Of a stretch of 60,000 nt of DNA, positions 51,448 through 60,000 are shown one piece after another. The notes beneath the pieces were generated by a model, which was not told where the DNA came from, made no database searches, and was given only the letters and a program-made list of their open reading frames with translations. Position 1 is the stretch's first letter. Each line of letters opens with the position of its first letter. The position numbers and the translations under genes were made by a program. The DNA comes from Takakia lepidozioides. Its lineage: Eukaryota; Streptophyta; Takakiopsida; Takakiales; Takakiaceae. The stretch spans positions 29,964,042 through 30,024,041 of the forward strand of contig CM060734.1 in assembly GCA_030704615.1 (NCBI GenBank), written 5' to 3'.

Positions 51448-54400
51448 CTACCCATGTGTTGTATCCCGCTGCAAAAGAGTATCGACCTCGTTGAAACTCA
51501 TAGTGGCCTGGTGAATGAAGTTGTCACGTTTGGGATCGCAAACCATCCTCCTAAAAAATATGAAATATAAATGTTTGCAGGGTATGTATTTACCTCTCTT
51601 GCCCAAACTGGTTGATAGCATATTCACAAAATCAGGACATGTGCAATTGGGGAAATTGGAAACCGTGATGTCGTAGGTCCTGTCATGAACAGCAGATGTG
51701 GAAGTGATGATTGTGAATACCCGACCATATCCTGGATCGGGTACTTCCGTGGTGCTTCCAACACGAGCTTGGAGCATTCTTGCGGACTCCACTTTGCCAA
51801 AGTGTTCAGCGGTTGGAGGGAAACGCCGAACGAGCTTTCCATCTCGTTTGGTTGGCCACAAGTCAGGATTTGCCGGGGGACCCGGGAGGACGCAAAAGTA
51901 GTAGCACATGCATGGAGTTGGGGTTGTCTCGCAAGGGAAAAACCTGCCTCCTCCAGCATTTCAATCTCTTGAAAGCTGAGATGTGTTCCCACCTTCACGG
52001 GCCAAACGGTTGGAGGAGTTGGCTTCATCACTACGGAAGGACGCACAGTTCCATGCACATCTGGCACAATCATCTGCGCAGAACCAGAACTTGTGGTTCT
52101 TGGCTTCTGGTTGACCGTATGGACGCATCAAGCCCGTGAAAGTCGGAGCAGGAGTTCGGGCACCACCTCTGGATATAGATGAAGTGCACTTCTCAAAATT
52201 AGTTGCCCTGATCGCTGTACATTTCACACGAGACCCTACACTTGTGCGTTCTATGTGCCAAACGTGGTCGGGGCATGCGGACTCAAGCACATCAAGGGGG
52301 TTGTTTCTCTCCTGCACCATTTCAGTGGCACTGTTTGCTGCTGGAGCTTGCCGTCGTGTTGGAGGTTCCTCCACAATGGAGGTTCCGGACATGGAGCTGT
52401 CATGCAGGGGAACACGAGGCTTCGAGAAGTTATCACGGTCTGCCCTGTGGGAATCTAAATCCGAACGAGGTGGAGTGTTCAATTTCCTCTTACAGGAGCC
52501 GAATCTCTCCTCCCCTTCAAGATGTGGAACTCTAGAAACAAGTGGCGTTCCCTGGGCATACATGCTCACCGCCCGTGCTATCTTGATTGGATCCCCAGAT
52601 CTGTTTGCAGCACGCAACATCAACTCCCATTTGTCCGGACCCTTGCCACCAACCCCACCTCGTAAGAAATCACGGTATCGGGTTTGTTGTTGCAAGGCAC
52701 GTATCAAATCATCTGTTGTTGCCACATACAAATCCCGACCTCGTTTCCCAGACTGCTGCAACCATGCGTTGTGCACAGTTTCTGCCAAATTGCAAGATGG
52801 CATGTCCGCCATTTCCTCAATGGACATGTTCTGCAAAGAGGATAACCACACTTCAGAACAGTGCACAGGAAACAACATAAAGAAAGCAATGAGTCAAAAA
52901 TATGGAAAGCAAATGTATGAATAAAGCATGAAATAGAAGCCTCGTACCATTGTCATGGCTGCTCCCCACTGTCTATACCGGAAGTGCCAAAACGCCAGCC
53001 AATCTTCCAATGCTCTCATACTCTCAAGTGATACAGCTCCAGAAGAGAACCACCATGCACGAATTGTCTGGAACAAAGTGTCCGCCTCCTTCATTGTTCT
53101 AGCATCTTTGTACTCTTTACACAATTTACGGTGCTGAGTCTGCATCTCTGGTTTGATGTCCGACTTTGTATGTTTTTCCAGAGATTGTGTCCAATGGAAT
53201 AGACATGTACGCTCTCTTCCTGGCATAGGCACTTTTGGGTCGCCCGATCCGAAGACAATACGAACAGCATTGAAATTTGCGTGAGCACTATCCGCCATGA
53301 AACCTGCGAAATTTGGAGATGGCAGCCCATGACACGTATCAGGGAATTCCACATGAGCTTCTGGGATTCCGTATCCTCGGATTGCATGTCACAAACTGCA
53401 ATTGTCATAACTCGTTGGTACACTGGATCGTAGACATGACAAGCCATTGTCGTCCAATCCTTCACTCGTTTCACATGATCAAGCATAAGAAAACAGTTCT
53501 GCAAGTCCCCAGTCTTCTGCATCCGCTTCACGAGGCTAACCCCACTGCCCTCCCCAACAGTCGACATTTTGAAAAGAAAAACTTTGATGGCACCTTGACC
53601 TGGGAATACATTGTCCTGGATGTAATCGTACTTGCTCACTCGTTTCAATTCCAAAATATTGTCTATGTAGCCTCTGATCCCAGAGCCCATTCTCAATGCA
53701 TTGATCTGATGCCGAATGTTAGGTGAACTTAAAGTGGAGAAATGATCCATGACCAGGTCCAATGCTGCACCGTCAAGTTTAGTCCCCACAGAATCTCCTT
53801 CACTCAAAATATGGCTTTCCAAGAAGGACTTGCTTGCGCCAAGAGCAATTGCAGATGTTGTTGCGGATGGGTTTCTCCCGAACTCATGTTTGATCAACCT
53901 CGATACTGTCTCAACACTCTCCCTGTAATCCCCCTTCGAGACAGGATGGTTATGGAATCCAAAATGCACACAAGCTCTCGTCATTGTATTCAAACGGTGG
54001 ACAACATAGTACATTCTTGCTCCGCAGAGCGCCAAGCAGGATGGCACAAGTTTGCAGAATTTGCAGACGAAAGTGTTTGCCGGTGGAGGGGCAGTCCCAG
54101 GCTGAAATGGATTCTCCGCCAGACCCTCCCATTCGCTTTGATTATGAACTCCAGAATGAAGAAAGTGTCTGCAATTCAAATTATCACACCTAAGGTGTCC
54201 ATTGCAAACTGTCCTCCTGAAAACAAGCTTGTCATCATTCTGAATATTGGATGTTTTTGTTCTGCACCACGGGTGCCCGTCGTATTTCTTGTCCATTCCA
54301 TGCATCATGATTGTTACACCTCCAACTCGCGGAGGAGGAGGCAACTCGAATAGGATATCGCCATCAAAAGTCTCCGGCAAGAACTTCACAGGCACCTGCT

Positions 54401-54950
54401 TCAAAGATTCCCAATCAATTCCCCGCAACTCACTTTTGAATCCAGCCATTCCTCCCATCGCCCGCAATTTTGGAATGACACTACAAATCTCTTCTTCATC
54501 AGCTTCTGCAACCACAGTAGGAAGGACTGGATTTGGAATTTCACTTATGTCATCATCGGAAGAATCCGAAAGCTCAACGATTGGAGTGGAGGACGTCTGT
54601 TCTTTTTTCACCACCACCTCCCTCTTGTCTTCAACGACCGAAGCAGCAGTCCCGGGCGTCACATATGACCCAAGGGACTTTCGCCGAGGCTCTCCAAGTA
54701 CTCTGTATCGACCAGGACGCACTCTCCACTGGCTGATATGAGCCGTCTCATCACGGTTTTGGAAAGAATATTTCACCAACTTCCCTTTCAGATCGTAAAC
54801 CTCTTTCTCCAAAAAGATGGAGCCATTCTGCAGCTGAAAACGGGTAGCCAAGACATGTTCCAGAACAATTGCAAATCCATTGTCAAGGACTTCCTGGGAG
54901 AACGGCACTGGTTTGTCGTCTGAGAAGAACTCCGCTTCAGAGGAAGTCAT
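51448..54950 (-). pseudogene. Mutator-like (MULE) transposase gene, with intron, several frameshifts
   Basis: DDE transposase of a DNA transposon. From the ATG at 54,950: N-terminal region (VRPGRYRVLGEP), acidic linker, LPETFDGDILFELPPPP, a WRKY/GCM1-like zinc finger (VCNGHLRCDNLNC, CKFC, ACVHFGFHNHP), then the catalytic core (CFLMLDHVKRVKDW; after a frameshift near 53,340, GLPSPNFAGFMADSAHANF, CLFHWTQSLEKH, ALEDWLAFWHFRYRQW). An intron at 52,831-52,947 (GTACGAGG to CTTTGCAG) joins MTM to NMSIEEMADMP in frame. Next come a Cys/His module (VKCTAIRATNFEKC, FWFCADDCARC), two more frameshifts (about 52,060 and 51,900) and a SWIM finger CTCPDF / IPCKHLYFIFFRR, ending at 51,448. Confidence 0.85.
52831..52947 (-). 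other. Intron in the MULE transposase gene
   Basis: Donor ATG/GTACGAGG at 52,947, acceptor TTATCCTCTTTGCAG/AACATG ending at 52,831; 117 bases, phase 0. Removing it restores a continuous conserved reading frame across the catalytic C-terminal side. Confidence 0.7.
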
Positions 54951-55400
54951 CTTCCTTCCTCGAGTATGTTTGTACCTTGCTATCGCAGATCTAGTGTAAA
55001 TCGGTTTACTGCTGTCTCCAGAACACAGTTGAAGAATGAGCAGAGCATATGGCGGAGGAAGCTCAGATAACGACTGTGCATATTCTGTTATTCATTCCAG
55101 ATATGCAGCCGTCCATTTTAATTACTTTTCTTGTGGGCCCAGTGGTCAGAGAATCCATAGGGGCAGTGTCGGCAACTGTTAAACCGTTAATCAGAACCTC
55201 ATCAATAAACCCAATAACAAAGCCGACTTCCTGGAAGCATGCCACAGGATCCGAGAATGGGATTGCAGATTAAGTAAATGTATCTATATACTACTACCAA
55301 TGATCATGCGCACCTGGAAAGTTCCAAATGTGAAACGAATGTGGGGTTTGGCTAACAAGGATGACCGTGTATGATATTCCAATTTGTCATCAATCTCTCG
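54951..55400. other. Boundary between MULE and gypsy fragment
   Basis: Holds the MULE 5' flank and the 3' flank of the minus-strand gypsy integrase. Short open frames only; I cannot identify the terminal repeats of either element here. Confidence 0.4.
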
Positions 55401-55411
55401 TTCATTTACAT

Positions 55412-57652
55412 TTATTTGTGTAAGACTGCGCCAAAATTTCTGGGATTCGCTGTTATTTTTAAATATTTCTTCTGCAACCACAGTACCAAATCACCCGTCT
55501 TAAAAGTCTTTAATTTTCCTTCATCAAACTGATCCTTCCTCTTCATCGGAATTCTGGTCATGTTATCCTCCGCATCAACACCTACTTCTTTCACATGATA
55601 TAATTCATGTTTCCTGACCTTAATTGAATCTTCCAATTCCATTCTCCTTCCCCATTCAGTTCTCATGGTAGGTAACAAGAACTCCACTGGAAGTAAAGCT
55701 TCCATACCATAAACTAATTGGAATGGTGTATACTTAGTGGTGACTTTATATGAAGTCCTGTATGACCATAAAGTTGTCAGCAGCTTTGTATCCCAATCTG
55801 TTCTGTTCGCATTGACTATCTTAGCCAAGATAGTACATAGTATTTTGTTAGTAGCCTCTGCCTGCCCATTACCCTGTGGGTAATAAGTTGTACTCTTTTT
55901 ATGCACAATCATGAACTCTTTAGTCAATAGTTCTATGGTCTCATTAATGAAGTGACTTCCCTGATCACTGATAAATTCCAGGGGACAGCCAAATCGTGTA
56001 AGTATGTTCTTATACATGAACCTTGTTGTGGACTTAGCTGTGTTGTCCCTCAAAGCTTTAGCGTCCACCCACTTTGTAGTATAATCAGTGGCTGTGATTA
56101 TATACTTGTTCTGTGTATTTCTGGCTGGTGGGTTAATTGGTCCAACAAAGTCTAGTCCCCACTTCTAAAATGGTTTAGTAGGCATCGTAGGATGCAAAGC
56201 CATCTTCCCAGATCTCTGCAATGGTCCTAGCCTCTGACACTCATCACAACTCTTGCAATACTTGTGTACATCCTTGAACAATGTAGGCCACCAGTAACCT
56301 GCAAGTATTATCTTTCTACTGGTAGTCTCTTCTCCAAAATGACCTCCAACCACTCCTTTATGAACTTCCTCCAAAACTTTATTTACTTCATGGTGGTACA
56401 AGCATCGTTTAAGTACTCCATCGGGTCCTAGCTTATACATTCTGCCCCCTATCATAGTATAGGGTAAAGCCTTGATAGCTATTCTCTTCCTCTGCTCCTT
56501 CCCATAACTAGGTGGGCACTGACCATAAGTAAGGTAGTATCTGATTGGCCACTGCCAATCTAACCAATCATCTGCACTTCCCTGCACCTCCACTCCAAAT
56601 AAACTCGCATCAGGTAGTTGGTCGTCTACTCCTGTGGCGGGCTCTCCTGTTGATAGGCGTGACAAGTGATCTGCCACAAGATGCAAACGACCAGGCTTGT
56701 AAACAACTTCGAACTCAAACTCGTGCAAGATTATTAACCACCTTGCTATCCTTCCACTTATCAAAGGCTTGTTCACCAGATAAATCAGAGCCTGATGATC
56801 CACATAGAACATAAACTTTCTTCCCAATAGGTAATGCCTTAATTTCTTGACTGCATAAATCATTGCCAATGCTTATCTTTCAGTTATGCTATAGTTCCTC
56901 TCAACATTGTTCATCAACCTGCTAGCATAATACACAGGTGAATCTATGTTTCCTGTAACATTTTGGGCTAATACTGCTCCCAATGCTTTTCCTGAGGCAT
57001 CACAGTGAACATGAAACACTACATGCCAGTAGGGGTTAATCAGCACAGGTGTAGTTGTTACTGACAGTGTAAGTTCCTCAAAAGCCTGTTGACATTCAGC
57101 TGTCCATGCAAACACTGCATCTTTCTTCAGAAGCTTGCTCAATGGTGCTGCTATCTGTGCATACCGTCTGACAAATCTTCTGTAATAACTGGTTTGTCCA
57201 AGGAATCTCCTTAGACTTTTAACATTTCCTGGTGGTGGAGAGGCTTTAATGGCCTCTGTCTTCTGGGATCCACAAGAAGTCCCCTCTTACACACAATGTG
57301 TCCCAGAAGTACCTCTGAGTTCACATAGAAAGTACACTTCTCTGGATTCAGGCCTAGACCTCTCATCCTGCATCTGGCCAAACATAACTCATCTGCATGA
57401 AATCATCCAGATACTCATGGAAAGATTCACTTATCACTCTCTGAAAGGTTGCTGGTGCATTACAAAGTCCAAAAGGCATGACTTTGTATGCATAAGCACC
57501 CCAGTCTTTGATGAAAGTTGTCTTACCCTGGTCTGCTTCTGCCACTTGCACTTGATTATAACCACTGAAGCCATCCATGAATGAGTACATCTCATGGCCT
57601 GCCACAATGTCCAGTACCGCTTCTGTGAATGGGAAAGGCCTGGGGGGTGCAC
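55412..57652 (-). mobile_element. Gypsy pol fragment (RT, RNase H, integrase), 5'-truncated
   Basis: Minus strand. RT begins mid-domain at about 57,645 (SFMDGFSGYNQVQVAEADQ, MPFGLCNAPATFQRV, then YLDDF), loses part of the palm-thumb and shifts frame near 57,370 (GLGLNPEKCTFYV). RNase H: FHVHCDASGKALGAVLAQN and FYVDHQALIYLVNK. Integrase: CDECQRLGPLQ, then a stop in PTKPF*KWGLDFVGP (56,165), ISDQGSHFIN, YYPQGNGQAEATNKI, and tail FKTGDLVLWLQKKY. A further stop sits near 56,871. It belongs to a different gypsy lineage from the DNMT element, without a PHD finger. Gag, protease and LTRs are not seen. Confidence 0.9.
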
Positions 57653-58014
57653 TCTTTATAAAATGTCTATATCATGTGCATTCACCGCCTAATAAAAAAA
57701 CCCCCTATATACGGGTCCTTGGATCATTTATACCCCCTCTGTACATACATTTTGAAGATTATAAAACCCCCTCTTGTAAATATATATAAATTTGTAATTT
57801 TTTAAAAATACCCCCTTCTGTATGTATATTTCCCTTTTCAATAATTAAAAAATACCCTCAAATATGTATATGTATGTTTTAATATTATATCAAGTTTATT
57901 CATTTAAAAATAGAATAAAATCTAATAAATTAATTTAAAAAAATTGTTTGCCCTCGATAAAACTTGTTGTGGAATCTCACTTTGAACAATAATCAGGTGC
58001 CGAGAGGAAAGGGA
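57653..58014. other. AT-rich spacer, no gene
   Basis: Repeats of the phrase ACCCCCT with TATATA-rich sequence (57,690-57,860) suggest a degenerate tandem repeat. No coding. Confidence 0.5.
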
Positions 58015-58264
58015 TGTCGTGCGCATACGTATCGCTACACAACTACATCGCTGTCCAAACCACACCATACATATATGCACAATAAAGTAGTCTGCCACAA
58101 TAATAAAGTACGGTTGTGGCTATTACAACTTGTAGCTATCTGGAGTTAAAGGGACCTATCCACCAGCTAGGGGGGCGATTGTGGCAGACTACTTTATTGT
58201 GCATATATGTGTGGTATGGTTTGGACAGCGATGTAGTTGTGTAGCGATACGTATGCGCACGACA
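58015..58264. repeat. Inverted pair of 85-bp LTR units
   Basis: 58,015-58,099 (minus) and 58,180-58,264 (plus) are 85-base units starting TGTGGCAGACTAC and ending GCGCACGACA, mirrored around 80 bases that include a polypurine tract CTAGGGGGGCGAT and GGAGTTAAAGGGACCTA. They are related to the LTR units at 49.9-50.4 and 46.2-46.9 kb. Confidence 0.9.
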
Positions 58265-58266
58265 GC

Positions 58267-58915
58267 TGTCAAGTTAAATAAGCACAGTGTGAAACTAACT
58301 AGAATAAAGCTAGTTATTTGTATTTAACACTTGGATTTAGGTCAAGTGTTAAATCAGGTGTCAAGTTTAGTTTGACACCTGAACTGTCTTATCTTCACGA
58401 GAGCGTCAGTCGCGCAGCTCATCTCTTTCGAGTTGAGCCTGCGCGACCGAGCTCCTGCATCGTTTAGGACTGAGTGTGCTTATGATGGGAGTATAAGTTG
58501 TTGTGGGGTAGAGTCCCCATAGCTTGGGGTGCCCCTGGCTCGACTTCTGTTTTAACGAGTGATAGCGATGGATTTCATGTTGTTTCTGGTGTGAACAGTG
58601 TGTCTCTTAGCTTGTTCTATCACTCGTTAAAACAGAAGTCGAGCCAGGGGCACCCCAAGCTATGGGGACTCCACCCCACAACAACCTATACTCCAATCAT
58701 AAGCACACTCAGTCCTAAACGATGCAGGAGCTCGGTTACGCAGGCTCAACTCGAGAGAGATGAGCTGCGCGACTGACGCTCTCGTGAAGATAAGACAATT
58801 CAGGTGTCAAACTAAACTTGACACCTGATTTAACACTTGACCTAAATCCAAGTGTTAAATATAAATAACTAGCTTTATTCTAGTTAGTTTCACACTGTGC
58901 TTATTTAACTTGACA
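58267..58915. repeat. LTR-derived palindrome, 299-bp arms, 51-bp loop
   Basis: The left arm 58,267-58,565 (starts TGTCAAGTTAAATAAGC, ends AACGAGTGATAG) is the near-perfect inverse of the right arm 58,617-58,915 (starts CTATCACTCGTT, ends CTTATTTAACTTGACA). The arms differ at a handful of positions. Content matches the LTR middle region at 46,385-46,709. Confidence 0.93.
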
Positions 58916-58924
58916 TGTGGGTCC

Positions 58925-59065
58925 AGATTCATCCAAGAGGGCTGGACTTCAAGCTCCAGATTACCTTGATTCCATGTGGGGGTCAGTAGCTATAAGAAAC
59001 CTGCATGGGTAGATGGCCAACTAAAGGCAGTAGTTGCAGCGGCACAGTTGATAAAATCAGGCACC
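58925..59065. repeat. Single inverted unit of the 23.7-25.4 kb satellite
   Basis: GGGTCCAGATTCATCCAAGA, AGCTCCAGATTACC, CCTGCATGGGTAGATGG and TGCAGCGGCACAGTTGATAA are the complements of blocks in each satellite unit. As in the first location it occurs close to a pol-less element. Confidence 0.75.
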
Positions 59066-59219
59066 TCAACCATGACCACAGCTTCTGAAAGAGGATCAAG
59101 AGAGGGAGTCCACAATGCCTCTTTTGGCACTTCTGGGCATGTGAAGATACTTTAAGCGACAGCCTGACAGAGGCTCTACAGACTCTAAACCAAGGAGGCA
59201 TTTCAGCAGATTCAAATAT

Positions 59220-60000
59220 GTGTCTGTTAGAGGACTGTAGGGGACTTAGACACTTATACGGGATCTGTAGGGTACCCTTAATTTTTGCACAGACTGAGAC
59301 AAACAGGAACCTTAGGGGTGACAGCAGCGCACTGTAGAGGGGGGTTACATAGCCCACACAGCCGACACAGCAGTCACAGCCCACACAGCCAATACAGCCC
59401 GTCACAGTCGTCACAGCCCACACAGCCGACACAGCCGTCACAGCCCACACAGCCGTCACAGTCGTCACAGCCCACACAGCCCACACAGCCCGTCACAGTC
59501 GTCACAGCAGACACAGCCCACACAGCCAACACAGCCCGTCACAGTCGTCACAGCCCACACAGCCGTCACAGTCGTCACAGCCCACACAGCCGTCACAGTC
59601 ATCACAGCCCACACAGCCCACACAGCCCGTCACAGTCGTCACAGCAGACACAGCCCACACAGCCAGTCACAGCCCGGCATAGCCACACAGCCAGTCACAG
59701 CCCGACACAGCCAAACACAGCCAGTCACCGCTTGACACAGCTGTCACGATAATAGGGAACGAAGAGTAGGACAGGGAACGACTGTGGGGAACAACACCAG
59801 TGAAGGGAACATGTTAGTTCACATACGACGGTTAGAGAGGGAAACGGTTAGAACCGCGGATAGGAGGATAAAGGGAAGAACGGGGAATAGGAAGGGGATC
59901 ATTATTCGGGGAGGACTTCGGAGACAGGCGGGAGCGGAGATCGGAGAGCACGATGAAGGAGAAAAGAGGATTAGTAGATGCTTGTCATATGCAAAGCTAG
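59220..60000 (+). mobile_element. Pol-less retroelement copy C: 3' UTR and start of LTR, cut by window end
   Basis: GGGGACTTAGACACTTATAC, GGTACCCTTAATTTTTGCAC and CTTAGGGGTGACAGCA match the 3' UTR of copies A and B. The purine tract TAGAGGGGGGT (59,335-59,345) is followed by the LTR with its minisatellite (59,350-59,745) and the block GGGAACGACTGTGGGGAAC. Orientation is + , opposite to A and B. No ORF is included. Confidence 0.75.
59350..59745. repeat. CACAGC minisatellite in LTR (array 3)
   Basis: About 40 units of CACAGCCNGT / CACAGCCCA, the complement of arrays 1 and 2 and the longest of the three. The Gln/Pro/Thr/Ser/His-rich open frame across it is a shadow. Confidence 0.9.

Noticed and set aside
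55063-55245. Minus-strand 60-codon frame between the gypsy fragment and the MULE
   Set aside because: Short, without family features, and it overlaps equally open + strand frames.
59285-59752. 155-codon Gln/Pro/Thr/Ser/His-rich frame (and the minus-strand Trp/Val/Thr-rich frame)
   Set aside because: A shadow of the CACAGC minisatellite inside an LTR.

Overview
The window is nuclear DNA of a streptophyte, most likely a charophyte green alga such as Chara. That is an inference. Support comes from a plant-type TFIIA large-subunit gene with GT-AG introns, a DYW-type PPR remnant (a plant-lineage family), very high repeat load, and a Ty3/gypsy retrotransposon that carries its own cytosine-5 DNA methyltransferase. 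To my knowledge that last trait has been reported in a charophyte (Klebsormidium). I could run no search.

Layout. 1-3.5 kb holds host genes on the minus strand: TFIIA-L (exons 1-3 clear, 3' end cut by the window edge) and a small three-exon membrane-protein model. 3.6-9.5 kb has no convincing gene but holds a palindromic repeat cluster and minisatellites. 9.5-14.3 kb is a broken LINE (zinc-knuckle ORF1, APE-type endonuclease, no RT) interrupted by a PPR-DYW remnant. 14.8-15.2 kb has probable minus-strand host exons. 16.7-18.2 kb encodes an unrecognised coiled-coil plus RING-like protein. 19.1-19.85 kb is a second palindromic array. 19.85-29.6 kb holds two minus-strand copies of a large retroelement whose only long ORF has no visible pol domain, separated by a satellite. 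30.2-38 kb is a Mutator-like (MULE) complex: arrays of GGCGCC-centred palindromes, a deleted + strand copy, and an opposing copy joined tail to tail through an inverted repeat of about 0.8 kb per arm. An assembly gap lies at 37,994-38,493.

38.9-46.9 kb is the highlight: a gypsy element ordered gag, protease, DNA methyltransferase (DNMT3/DRM-like), RT/RNase H, integrase, PHD finger, LTR. Its methyltransferase and PHD motifs are intact although the copy has frameshifts. A second copy's PHD-LTR end lies inverted at 49.9-50.9 kb, and related LTR sequence forms a 299-bp-arm palindrome at 58.3-58.9 kb. 46.9-49.7 kb is AT-rich and nearly featureless. 51.4-55.0 kb is a fuller MULE transposase gene, 55.4-57.65 kb a 5'-truncated gypsy pol fragment, and 59.2-60 kb a third copy of the pol-less element entering its LTR.

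In function the window is nearly all mobile DNA. The DNMT-PHD element combines a chromatin writer (cytosine methylation) and a chromatin reader (PHD) in one retrotransposon, suggesting self-methylation and chromatin-guided integration.
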